From Geosiphon pyriformis (Eukaryota; Glomeromycota; Glomeromycetes; Archaeosporales; Geosiphonaceae): a DNA stretch of 25,605 bases. Shown here piece after piece: positions 1-11,074 of this stretch. A program made the position numbers and the translations under genes. The stretch spans positions 420,226 to 445,830 of the forward strand of contig JAAOMT010000219.1 of assembly GCA_016748015.1 (NCBI GenBank), read 5' to 3'. Below the pieces are notes generated by a model that had not been told where the DNA came from, did no database searches, and saw nothing but the letters and a program-made list of their open reading frames with translations. The stretch's first letter is position 1. Every line of letters starts with the position of its first letter.

Positions 1-350
1 TTACTCTTTTTCTGAAATATGTAATTATAGCATTTGAAGATTATTGAATAAAACATGGCTGAAAAGTACATCTGATATCTAATATTGAATTCTAAAAGTG
101 CCAACATAAGACATAAAATTATACCAGTGTGTAATCATTTATTAATAATACAGACTATCTTTCTATCTTCAGATTCTTTAACTATCTTTTGAAAAGTATA
201 GCAATTGAGATATTTTATGAGACTGATCTTGCACATTAAATCCATACTTATTTAATTTGCTCTTTAAAGTTAAATTCCCTTTAATTTTTTTTATTACCCT
301 ACAATTTTGTTCTCTCTTGCTATTCATTAGCTTATTACTTCAATCCATAA
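1..350 (-). repeat. Left arm of long inverted repeat
   Basis: Read on the minus strand from about 350 downward, this segment aligns with plus-strand 4421-4785. The best-matching part is about 200-345 against 4425-4560, including a shared 15-base core (AGCTAATGAATAGCA). In that part I see roughly 80% identity by eye, and most differences are A/G. Similarity weakens towards position 1 and may continue beyond the window. The arm begins where the RNase H reading frame of the enclosed Gypsy remnant ends. The arms are inverted relative to each other, so they are not ordinary LTRs. Confidence 0.75.
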
Positions 351-1455
351 TACTACTGCTAAGTATTTTTGTTCAGTAATTGAATAGTTTTTTTTTGTTA
401 GTGTAAGAGTTTTACTGGCATATATTATAGCATATTCTCTGCTATTTTCATCTTTTTGTAAAAAGACAGTACCAAGTTTATAGCCAAATGTATTAGTATG
501 CAGGATAAAAAGTTGGTTCAAATCAGATTGCTTAAGGATTGGTTTAGTAACAAGTTTTTCCTTTAGAGTTTCAAAAGCTTTTTGCTGATAAATGCTTTAG
601 TGATAATTGACATTTTTTTTGAGCAGCTGATTAAAAAGAAAGATGATTTTAGAGAAATCTTTGATAAATTTGTAATAGTAAGAAGCCAAATCAAGAAAAG
701 AACATAGTTCAAAAACATTTATTGGTTGTCTAATATTCTGAACTTTTTCAACTTTAGTTAAGTCAGAAAAGATTTCATCTTTTGTAATAAGATAACCAAG
801 AAACTGGGTGGATTAATGTTTAAAGAAAGATTTGATTGGGTTAATCTTGAGATCAGCATTTCTAAAAAGGTCAAAAATCTTTTATAAATGTTTTAGGTAT
901 TTATTTTAAGTTTTTGAGTATACCATTATGTCGTTCAAGTAGACCAGAACAAATTTTTTTTTTACTGATTCAAACACTTTGTCTATTAGGCATTAAAAAG
1001 TGGGAAGAGCATTGGTAAGACCAAAAAGCATAACTGTAAATTCATAGGTGCCATACTTGGTAATGAAAACAGTTTTCTTTCTGCTTTCTGGATCTATCTC
1101 TACTTGCCAAAATTCAGCAGTTAAGTCAATGGTTGAGAAGAAAGCAGCACCATTGAATTTGTTTAGCATTGCATTAATTTTGGGAAGTAAACACATGTTT
1201 CTTATAGTAATAGCATTTAATTGACAATAATCAATACAGAAGCATAAGGTTCCACTTTTTTTGAATATTATTACAACTGAAAAAGTCCATTTACTTTTGG
1301 TTTTTTGTATGAATTCAAGATTTTTCATTCAAGTTATTTTTTTCTTGATAAATTTATTATTGCATTGATTGGATTGATAAGGCTTCAAATAGATGAAACA
1401 AGTTTCTCTGGTGGTAATAATGTGTTGTATCACATAAGTTTGTTCAGAGGTATTA
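327..1455 (-). pseudogene. Gypsy reverse transcriptase-RNase H remnant
   Basis: Upstream of the RT core, 1455-1330 contains the conserved pre-RT region (QHIITTRE and a KPYQSN segment). The core at 993-1328 has the fingers and palm motifs: SGTLCFCIDYCQLNAITIRN, then FSTIDLTAEFWQVEID, and a C-terminal MLFGLTNALPTF, all standard Ty3/Gypsy RT landmarks. The catalytic motif at 930-941 reads YLND instead of YLDD, a D-to-N change expected to abolish polymerisation. The connection segment (QKAFETLKEKLVTKPIL) falls at about 540-590. The RNase H start (327-521) includes FILHTNTFGYKLGTVFLQKD, where the first catalytic Asp (usual HTDA) is Asn. The protein breaks off after LAVVLWIE at the inverted-repeat boundary. 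Confidence 0.9.
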
Positions 1456-1979
1456 CTTTCTTTTAAGATAACTGGACTATTTATAGTCAACAGATTTTTA
1501 ATGTCTATTTTTCTTTCTTTTTAAGAGAGTTTTTTTTGTTTTACTACAAGTGATTGGATCTCAGATGGTTTATTCTCAAAGGACTTTTGTATTACTCTTA
1601 GTTTTTTTCTTGGTATTAGGCTAATGAGTTCTCAATCTTTGTAGTAGATTAGGCAGAATATGCATTTATCACTAGAAAAATATAAAAGTTTATCATACTA
1701 GTACCAAACACAAGGGCTATATTACCAATAACTGTATTTTGCATTCTTGCCAGGTTTTTTATCAAAGGTTTTTTTGAGAATATTATAGTAGGGCCAACAA
1801 ATTAGTTTGCTATTTACAATGATTTTTTCTTTGTCAGCTTTAATATTGTTTAGTAACTTGCTATTACTGGTAAATATGGTATAGATAAGTTTAGCAGTTT
1901 TTTCTTGTTTTTTTTTTATCTTTTTTTTTATTGCTCTCTTTATTATCTGATTTATTTGATTGCTTATTTTCTTGATTTT
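1456..1979 (-). other. Degenerate linker of Gypsy pol
   Basis: This stretch lies between the protease linker and the start of recognisable RT. Its size fits the missing pol linker, but stops occur in all minus-strand frames and I can follow no domain through it. Long T-runs on the plus strand (for example around 1909-1932) suggest extensive A/T drift. No independent gene is visible. Confidence 0.5.
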
Positions 1980-2819
1980 GCTTGGGTATTAGAGAAGTTG
2001 TTTAATAACAGCACTTAATCACAATGGACTTCTTACTATATTTGATAATTAGCTTACAAAGTTTATAGTCAAGTAGTGTTTTGGCTTTTTTGAACCACTT
2101 ATTGCCAACAATTATGGTGTATTTTTTTGTTTCAGATATTTCTATGTTAGTTTTAATGCTAATACTATTGATACAAACAGAAACAGCTTTGGCTATGTCC
2201 AGATTTTCTTTTTGTCACTATATACATTAGTTATTAGTTTAGTTGAGAGTTCATCAATTTTTCTGTCAATTGCTTTAAAAAAATGTTTGGCAATAACACT
2301 AACAGATAATCTACTATCTAAGATCAAATCAATAAAGTAACCAGCCACTTGTGCTTTGCAAATTAGAGAGGTAACATTGTTGTTGTTAGCAAGTTCAGCT
2401 TGGCAAAAGTACTTGTTGGTTTTTGGTGTTTTTTTTTTTGGAATCAAGGATTTATGAAAATTTTTTTTGAATTGTAGATGGGTTATTAACTGGCCAAAGA
2501 TAATATGAACTGAAGTTTCCATAAAATCCTTGACAACAGAGTAAAAACCAGATTTTTGTACTATTTTTGGGGGTTTCAACTTTGGAGAATTCTTAAAAAC
2601 TTTAGTCTCTGGTAACTTATTGTTATTAGCAGTTAATGTAAATGCTTTAATTAAATTTAGAACGAAATCAATCTTGGCTTTCTTTTTTTTTTTTGTTGAT
2701 TTAGAGATGTTAATTACTAGTTTATCTATGTTATAGTCATTATCAGTTAGGTTAAAAGTGTAAAAGAGATTTTTTTCTGATTGGTTTGTACTCTTACTCT
2801 TTGAAAATACACTTACCAA
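1980..2819 (-). pseudogene. Gypsy pol 5' part: aspartic protease remnant
   Basis: The largest open stretch (2193-2819) ends in a retropepsin-like core, AGYFIDLILDSRLSVSVIA. The family has the catalytic triplet D-[ST]-G at this place; here it reads DSR, a G-to-A type change that should kill catalysis. The frame then shifts in an A-rich run near 2200-2210. The downstream frame (about 2200-1980) continues with a segment including YTIIVG and KAKTLLDYKLC, typical of the protease-to-RT linker in fungal Gypsy elements. Pol is in a different frame from gag, offset by -1. The N-terminal 100 or so residues are Lys/Asn/Thr-rich and have no recognised domain. Confidence 0.75.
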
Positions 2820-2827
2820 TTTAAAGA

Positions 2828-4165
2828 CTAATAAATAATAGCTTCAACTAAGAGATTCTTTCCAAAGAAATTAATATTGACATAATTAGGTTTTTGATTG
2901 GAAACATTGTTGTTGTTGATTCTATTGTTCTGGTTATCATTATTTCTAAGAACTAGAAAAAGCAAAAGAAAATTGTTGCAATTTCTGGAAAAATGTCTAG
3001 TTAATCCACAACAATAACACACAGATGGGCCACAATTTTGTTGTCTTTAATAAAAGAATTGTTGGGACTAATTAAACTGGAATTTAAATCTAGGTTTTTG
3101 TGATTGCTAATTATCTTTAACTGCTTGGGTTAAGGATTTCAGTAACCAAGCAAAATTGGCTGTGAGTCTATCTATTAACTGTTTATTTGAATCTTGAATT
3201 CGGACAGCAAAAGAAGTAGTGGCTATTTGGAGAGCAGAAACCATAACAAAAGCAGAAGCAAAAACTAAAAGTATAAATTCTAGGTGTATTCTTTGATTGT
3301 CTTCTATTCTCTAGACAAGTTCAATAGCCATATTTATTGTGAGATTATTTTTTAGAGCCAAAAAAAGCCAAAGAGTATAAGAAAGATCAGTTTTTAATTC
3401 TTTTGTAAAGGAATAAATTTTTTGCTCTTTTGTCTAATTTCTTTCAAAGTCTACTTATTTGATTAGTTTTTTGATTGCTATGGTATATTCAGTCACAACT
3501 TTACTAAGATCTTGGGTTTTTTTTTCTAATTCTATATGCTATTTTGAGATCAAGATGGAAGTTCTAAATTTAGTTTCGAATCAGGTTGTAAAAAAGATGT
3601 TTTCTTTTCTAGTATTTGTTAGTGTTTATCTAATAATTCTTTGGTAAGCACCAGCATTGGTTTTTTGTGAAAACCAAATAGCAGAAGAGTCTTGGAGATA
3701 GCCAACAACAATTTGAAACTTATACTCAGCATTATATTAATTGGCAGTGACTGCTCTTTTAAAATCATCTAACTATTCAATTGGGTCTTGTGTATTACCT
3801 CTGAATAAAAGTAATAAGGTGTTATTTTTTCATCCTAAAGCAGTTTGTATGTCTTGAAAGACAACCAAAATGTTTTTTTGTATGGGATTATTAGCCATTA
3901 GTTCAGGAGTAGCTGTTTGTGTAAAATGTTCTGATTCACTTAAGAAGAAATCAAAAACAAGAACAGTTTGATAACTTTCTTTTTCTGTTTCAAAGAGAGT
4001 TTTAGCTAACTAGTAGCAGCAATCCAAATGTGAATTTGGTAATTTAAATATTTGAATCAGAGGGCTGTTGTTTAAAGGTTGTAAAATATAAAAGCTGATT
4101 GATGCTGTTGTTTCTTTTTTCAAAGTTGTTTTCAAGATAGGCTTGGTCAAAGTAATAAGTTATAT
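2828..4165 (-). pseudogene. Gypsy gag remnant with CCHC knuckle
   Basis: The frame whose codons include 3896-3898 (ATG, reading MANNPIQKN) can be followed with few stops from about 4165 to 2828. The central part, about 3840-3640, reads like the Retrotrans_gag core: a DPIE-stop-LDDF segment where the family normally has Trp, then an AIWF segment. The C-terminal part carries a perfect CX2CX4HX4C zinc knuckle (CYCCGLTRHFSRNC, about 2980-3022), which in the family binds RNA during packaging. At least five in-frame stops interrupt it. At least two lie where Trp is expected, consistent with TGG to TAG/TGA. The true start is unclear because the frame runs open about 90 codons upstream of the ATG. 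Confidence 0.8.
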
Positions 4166-4420
4166 AGACTATGTAGGTTTCAACTGAATGTTTATTCAAA
4201 AACCAGTTTCAAAAGTTTTGAAATTGTTTACTAGATTGTTTTTTAATGGGAAAGCAAATCAAGCAGAAGGACAAAGAATTAAGTTTAATAAAATTTAGAT
4301 TATTTTTATTGTGTATTTCAAAATGTTCTTTTAATTGTTATGGCAAATATAAATAATCACTTATATAATAAGAAACAAAGTGGATTTTAACAACCTTATA
4401 GAAAGCACCACTTTTATGTT
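4166..4420. other. Gag-proximal non-coding segment
   Basis: This lies between the furthest upstream point at which gag can be read and the right inverted-repeat arm. It could be the degraded 5' leader or LTR of the Gypsy remnant. No primer-binding site or LTR boundary can be recognised. Confidence 0.4.
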
Positions 4421-4785
4421 ATAAGTTGGAGTAACAAGCTAATGAATAGCAAGGAAGAACAGAATTGTAGAGTAATGAAAATAATCAAAGAGAAAATTAC
4501 AATAAGAGAGTGAATTAAATGAATAAGGATTTAATATATGTGATTAGTCTCATAAAAATCACAGTCACAAATTTTTTCTGAAAATTTAAAAGTAGAAGAA
4601 TAATCTGTGATTGTCAACAAAATAACACTGCTAATATTATTTTATGCTTCAATTCAATGATTCTTAGAATCAATAACAAATATTGTTATGCTTTTCAATC
4701 ATTTTTTTATTCAAATAAATCACAAGAACAAGCAATTGCTTCTTAGACTAATTTTAATAAATACAAATCAAAAAGAGAAAAAGAT
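4421..4785 (+). repeat. Right arm of long inverted repeat
   Basis: Read on the plus strand this matches the reverse complement of 1-350. Landmarks shared in order are AGCTAATGAATAGCAAG (4437-4453), AATTGTAG, GAATTAAAT/AAATTAAAT, GGATTTAAT, AGTCTCATAAAA and, more weakly, TTTTATTCAA. Similarity is strong to about 4560 and then decays to roughly 60% by eye out to about 4785. No open reading frame is supported here. Confidence 0.75.
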
Positions 4786-7700
4786 AAAATATGTGAATAC
4801 CAACAAGTAATCTTTTATTCTATGTTCAAATACTTGAAAGTAAGGAAAAGAAAATAAATAATATAAAAAAAAGTAATTAATAATGGGTTTTATTTTGTTA
4901 CTTGGATCATGTTTTTCTACAGCTAAAAAACTCATTGCTTATATAGCTATTGAAAGTGGTCAACAATTAAATCAATAGTCAGATCAATAATTAGGTCAAT
5001 GATTACTATTTAAAAATAAGATAGTTAATTATATAACATTAGTAATTAATACATATAACTAAAAAATATGGATTTCAACTGTAATAATATATAAAATAGT
5101 TTATTTTATTTATGATTAAATTTTCTATTTTATTGTTTTTTAGTCTTAGTTTTATATAAAAAAAACCTTGTTTTAACTTTAAATTTATTAATAATAAATA
5201 ACAATTTTTTTTTTGTTAAATTTAAAAATATTAATATAAATTATTACAATTTATTGTTTTTTTTTCTAATATGTTAACAAAAATATAAACTTTTTATTAA
5301 AACATTTTTTAAAAAGTTTCTTTTATAATTAATTGAATTGAATAAATTTTTATTAAAAAATTAATTAATAATATTATTGTTTTTCTATAAATTAAATTAA
5401 ATAGTATATTTTATTGTATTTTGTTTTAGTATTTTATATATTAATAACATTAATAAAATAAAAATATTTTATTTTGCTTAAAATTAATTAAGATTTTGGT
5501 CAATAATTTATAAAATATTTTATTAAAATATTTTATAAATTTATTTGTTTAAAAATAATAAAATAATAATAAAAGTTTTTTAATATTAAATTTTTTACAA
5601 ATTTTTTGTATTAAATTATTTACAAATTGTGTTTTTTGATTAGATATATTTACAAATAATATTTTTGTAAATAAATTTTATTATTAATTTCATATCTGTT
5701 TTTAAATAGTTTTTGTTTTAAGCAATTTTATAAGATAATTTATAATAATTACAATAAATTAATTTTTTTGAATTATAATAGATAATAATCTAATTAAATT
5801 AATATTAATTTTGTTAAAAAATTATTTAATTTTAATTAAATTTAAAAGTTAAATAAAACAAGTTTTTTCTTTTTTGATAATTATTACAAGATTTAATATA
5901 TTATTAAATATTTTTTATATATAAGACCAAAAATAATATTTTAATATTTTTTAAATAATATTGTTTTTTTTAAAATATATTAATAAAAAATTTAAATATA
6001 TATTATATAAAATTGTTTTTTTTTGTATTTTTAGACTAATTTAAATAAGTTGTTTAAATTTTTGTAATTTTAATAATAAACAATATTGTTTTATAAAAAG
6101 TATTATTTTGCTTAATATTATAAACAATGTTTTTTATTTAAAGACTAATTTGTTAATATTGTAAATATTTCAAATAATTTTTAATGTTAAATTTGTTATT
6201 TGTTATTAGTTAACAAATAGTTAATTTGATTTGTTTTATTTTTAAAAAATAATTAATATTTATATAAAGTTTTTTTAATTTATAATATACAAGGTATTTA
6301 TAATTGGCTAAAAATTTAATTTAATAGAATTGTTTAATATTAAATTAAGAATTTTTGTTATAAAGCTATTTAATATTATCAATAATAATATTAAATTATT
6401 TAAGTTAAAAATACAAATTAAAATATTTAAAAGTCTAAATTATAATTATTGTTTTTAATTTAATAACAAATTTTTTTTAATAAAATTTAAAGTTTTGTTA
6501 ACATATGCAATTATTTTTTTATTGTTATTGTTATTTAATTAAAAATAAAATACAATAAAAGTTATATAAAAAACATTAATAACTAATTAAAATTTTTTGT
6601 CAAATTAAAATAAGTTAAGATTAAAATTATTGTTAATTTTTTTTAGAATATCCAAAACAATTTGTTGTTTTACTGTTTATTAGTATCTAATATTTTTGTT
6701 AATTAAATAGTTAAGAGGTTTGATAATTTTCAAAAATTTTTTAATAAATTTTTAATTATAAAATATTAATTATATAAATTTTTTTAATTTAAAATTTTGT
6801 ACAATATTAATTTTTTTAGATCAAATTTAATTTTATTTTGGCTAATAATATGATCATAAAAAACCAAAATTGTTTTTTTAAAATAATATTTTTCAATATT
6901 TAATTTTAATTCTGTTTTTTTTTATAATTATTAAAAAACTTTTTACAAATAAGTCAAATAAGTTTTAAAAGTTAATAAATATATATTAATATTATTAAAA
7001 TAAACAACTATTAATTGTTATAAAAATTCAATATAAACAATATTTATAAGTTATTAAAATATTGCTAATATATTATATAATTTAAAAATATTATATTAAA
7101 TTTGTAGTTTTTTTTTTGGATTGTAAAGACCATTTTTGAACAATTTTTAAGATCTATAGTAATTTAAAATATAAAAATATTTTGATTTTTAAAAGCTTCT
7201 AATATGTTTTTAATTTGTGATAAAAATAAATATTTCTAATTATAATATTATTAAATTAATAATAATTAATACAAAATCGAATTTTTCTATTTTTTTAATA
7301 AAAATTATTGATAAAACTTATAAATTTATTAAAAATTGAATAAATTTATTGTTAAATATCTATTGTATTTTTTTTTTAATAAACTAATAACTAACAGATA
7401 GTATTTAATATGATTATTATTGTATATTTGTATAAATTTGATATTAAATCAAATTAGTTTTTTTAAAATTATTATTATTTTTTGTAAACATATTAATATA
7501 ATTTATAATAAACTACTTGCTTGTATGATTTTAGTTGTTTTATTTTAATTTAAAATAATTTTTTAACAATTATGTGATAATTTTCAATAGTAAAAATTAT
7601 GTTGAATTTTAAAAATAAATATTTAATAACTTTGTAAAATTCGAAACTTTTTATAATAATTTTTTTTAAAAATATTTATTATATATTTAACTTTTAAGTA

Positions 7701-8320
7701 ATTAACTAATATAATAAGATAATTATTGGAATTATAAACTATAATATTAATTTTTTTAAACAAATAAATATTAAAAATCAAAATTCTCTGTTTTTTGCAA
7801 ATCTGTTTATTGAATTTAAAGATTTGTTGAATGGTAATAGGTCTTAAACAACTGTTTACTTTTCAAGTTTTTATATTAATAATTTTTTGATTTTATAAAT
7901 CTTTGTTGTTATAATTGTTATAATAAAATTCTTATATTAATATAAACTAATCAAATTTTAATTAAAGTATAAAAAAAGGATCAATTAAATAGTTAGTGTT
8001 AATTAAACTAAAAAAATTGTATAAAAAAAATTATATATAACTACAAAAATTGCAATTTATAATATAAGTAAAAAACCTGAAAATAATATATTTATTTAAT
8101 TTAATACTATAAAAATTTAAAATAATTTACATAAAAGTTCAAATATTTCAAAATATTATTTAAATTGAATTATTCAAATTTGTCATTATTAACTTATTTA
8201 ATAATAACAATAATTTTTATTAACTTAGATTTCTTTATTTATTATCCATTTCTTTGATGCAGCAGAGGGAATAAAGAATTTGCCTTTCGCAAATAACATT
8301 AATAATTTGTTACAAATAAA
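4786..8320. other. AT desert upstream of CDC23
   Basis: About 3.5 kb of extremely A+T-rich sequence, roughly 90% by eye from 5040 to 8230. It is full of stops in all six frames and of short A/T homopolymers. I see no coding, tRNA or rRNA signal and no recognisable transposon domain. Composition changes abruptly near 8240, about 80 bp before the CDC23 start codon; the last part, 8240-8320, probably holds that gene's promoter or 5' UTR. No clear TATA element can be separated from the AT background. Confidence 0.7.
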
Positions 8321-10833
8321 ATGCATTCCGAGGTAAATTCTGTAGGTTTACTGAAAGTTTGTTTACGTGAAGCTGTTTCTCAATGTTCAGCTCGTGGATT
8401 ATATTTTGCTGCCAAATGGTAAATTCAGAGCTCATATTTCATGTCTAGCTCCGAGTTCCAATAACCTTCAATGATCCTTTGTCTCCCATTCCCTAGGGCC
8501 GCAGAAACCTTAGACGGACTCCCCGAGGAGTCGTTGCACCATTCTACTGGCCCTTCTCTGGAAATGGGGTCCAGACCGTCTGACACAGAGGATAGTGGAG
8601 ATTCCTTTACAAATGACACAGAATATGACAAGTACCTTTTGGCAAAATCATATTTCGATGTAAAAGAGTTTGATAGAGCTGCTTATGTTCTTGAGAAATC
8701 TACCTCCGCTAAAAGTCGATTTCTTAAAATCTATTCAAAATATTTAGTAAGTATTCTTGCACATCTTATTTGGATGGCTTCTTCATATAAAAAAAAATAC
8801 TAAACGCCAGGGACTTGTTCAGGCAGGCGAAAAACGCAAAGAGGAAGAGAGCAATGATATAATGGGTAAATCACTATGATCTATTTTTTTACACCTGTAT
8901 CCAAGTGGTTTTATTTAATTCACTACATTAATTCAGGTCCGTTGGACGATCCCAAAGCGGTCAACAAAGAACTGACTGGGCTTCAAGAACAACTCCAGAA
9001 GTGGTGTGATGCAAATGAAATGGACGGTTTTCTTCTTTATCTGTATGTTGAATCTCATTTCACAGAATTTTTGGGACAATTGAATCTGTGAATAATAATA
9101 ATCTATTATTCTAGTTATGGGCTCATTAAAAAACAGCTCAATCAAAAGGTTGCCGCTACCGAACTATTCCTTAAATCCGTTCATCAATATCCTTACAATT
9201 GGAGCGCTTGGTTGGAACTCTCTCATTGCTTTTCTCATATAGATATGGTGGCTATGGATGAACCATTTCCGTTTATTTAATTGATTGGTATTTAAGTAAA
9301 AACTTCTTTACTTCCGATCACAGGTCAAAGAAATTACACACCAATTGCCTCAAAATTTGATGTCAATGTTTTTCCGGCTTCATTCGGCTGTTGAATTGAA
9401 CGAGACCCAAAACAATTTTTATTCCCTTTTGTCCGAGTTCTCTAATGATTTTAGCAAGAATATATTTTTGAAAACCCAGAAGGCAATCGTTCATTACAAC
9501 AATAGAGGTCAGGACCTCGAGCTTTTCTCTTCCTCCTAATTGATAAATTCATGTTTTTTGGAAGTATCCTTATAATCTAATTTTAAAATCAGAATTCATC
9601 GAGGCCGAACGTGAATTTGATGATCTTATCCAACTCGACCCATATCGATTGGACGATATGGACATTTACTCGAACGTGCTTTACGTGATGGACAAAAGAG
9701 CTAAATTGAGTTTTTTGGCTCACATGAGTGCTACAACGGATAAATACCGCTCAGAGACGATGTGCATAATTGGTATCACTTCAAATTAATTGATCTTAAG
9801 TATGCCAAAAGAATTTTTTGTAACCTTTAAGCGTATTACATTATTAGGGAATTACTATAGCCTTAAGGCTGAACGCGAAAAGGCAATATCATACTTCAAA
9901 AGAGCGCTCCAAGTTAATCGACAATGCTTAACAGCTTGGACATTGATGGGTCATGAATATGTTGAGTTGAAAAATACACACGCTGCAGTTGTTGCTTACA
10001 AAAGAGCGCTGGGTATACAGAGGAAATTGAATAAAAATGCTAGTACAAACCGCTAATCCTATTTATTAAATTCCAGAGGTTAACCCACGTGATTATCGGG
10101 CATGGTTTGGCCTTGGACAGACCTACCAATGTTTGAAAATGGATTTTTATGCAATTTATTACTATCAAAGAGCTACAGTCTTGCGGTAAGGCATAATTTT
10201 CTTGAAAGTCTTTTTGGCATGAACATAATATATATTTTACTTCTCAAGTCCAAACGATGCGCGAATGTGGGAAGCGTTAGCTGGGTTGTTTGAAACTGTA
10301 ACTTCGCCTGAAGATTCTATAAAATGTTACGAACGCGCCCTTGGATCTTCAGACTGCGATGATACTTCTACTTTGACTGCAATGTCAAAATTGGCAAAAT
10401 TATATGAACCACTTAACAAAGCTAGAGCAGCAACATATCATGAGATGATCCTTGAAAGAGAAGATGTAATTTTTTAATATCACATCCCCTTGATTGCATC
10501 TTTAATTCACTGTATTAATCGAATCTCATGTTGAATGTCTTTCAATACACGTAATAGCTCAGTGCCGATGCAGATGAATTAAGGAACGCCCATCGTTTTT
10601 TAGCTTACTTCAAAAGAGATATAGGTGATTTGGGCGCGGCTGCGATTCATGCACGCGATTTAATGGATTATGGAGGATCTGTAAGCATTATCCTTATCAT
10701 TATGGCCACATTTTTAAATCTATTTCCATCTAAATTTCTATCCATATAGGCCCGAGAAGAAGGAAGATCTTTGATTAATGATTTGACAAATAGGGAACAA
10801 GCTATGCAACAACCGCCTTCAACCACAACCTAA
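8321..10833 (+). CDS. CDC23: APC/C subunit 8 (Cdc23/Cut23), 12 exons
   Basis: A TPR scaffold subunit of the anaphase-promoting complex, the nuclear E3 ligase that targets securin and mitotic cyclins. Exons, all phase-consistent: 8321-8418, 8497-8746, 8823-8865, 8937-9042, 9115-9247, 9324-9507, 9593-9772, 9848-10012, 10077-10185, 10249-10465, 10558-10680, 10750-10833. They total 1692 nt (563 aa), close to the usual 560-600. The N-terminal APC8 domain includes [15 protein letters not shown]; further landmarks are [23 protein letters not shown] and [14 protein letters not shown]. The TPR array (about residues 320-520) includes [26 protein letters not shown] and [10 protein letters not shown]. 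The start is the first ATG in frame with the conserved N-terminus. The exon 5 donor (GTGGCT) is weak. An alternative CAG acceptor at 8810 would add four residues. Reading frames are undamaged. Confidence 0.93.
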
Positions 10834-11074
10834 GGATTCACCGCAGGGTAATTTGACTTGCCAACATGGACGTACGACATTTATTAATCATTCTGAATTT
10901 ATTTATGTGTAGGCTTCAGTCTATTCAAGGTATTTCCGCCTCAATTTCAATCGTTTTTTTGCCAAGGTATAAAAAATTGTCTATTTAAAGTTACTTATAA
11001 CATAATTTCAAAAATGGCCATTATTTTTGGTGATATGATACACAAATTTGGTTTAATATAGGTATAGTTGATCG
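10834..11074. other. Convergent intergenic 3' region
   Basis: 241 bp separate the CDC23 stop from the stop of the minus-strand epsin gene. The segment must hold both 3' UTRs and terminators. No canonical AATAAA is evident on either strand, and AT-rich variants cannot be told from background. No small ORF is supported. Confidence 0.6.

Larger units (their letters stand above)
327..4165 (-). mobile_element. Decayed Ty3/Gypsy retrotransposon
   Basis: On the minus strand the order is gag, CCHC zinc knuckle, retropepsin-like protease, reverse transcriptase, RNase H, which is Ty3/Gypsy order. Reading frames are broken by many stops and at least three frame changes, so the element cannot be active. 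The coding similarity stops inside RNase H at about 327, and no integrase core is recognisable in the window. No direct LTRs were found. An inverted repeat flanks the remnant instead. Several catalytic residues are substituted (protease DSG to DSR, RT YLDD to YLND). It is a fossil copy, possibly truncated by recombination when the inverted arms arose. Confidence 0.85.

Noticed and set aside
3459-3647. 62-codon plus-strand ORF
   Set aside because: It is antisense to the gag remnant, and its hydrophobic composition follows from AT-rich complement sequence.
1-4785. DIRS-type retrotransposon, because terminal repeats are inverted
   Set aside because: The coding part has a CCHC knuckle, a retropepsin-like protease and Ty3-type RT, and no tyrosine recombinase is visible. 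DIRS elements lack the protease.
4786-8320. Possible mitochondrial DNA insertion because of extreme AT content
   Set aside because: No rRNA, tRNA or respiratory-chain coding motif is recognisable.
8425-8631. Minus-strand ORF overlapping CDC23 exon 2
   Set aside because: The plus-strand exon encodes conserved APC8 sequence with consistent splice phases, so this is a shadow.
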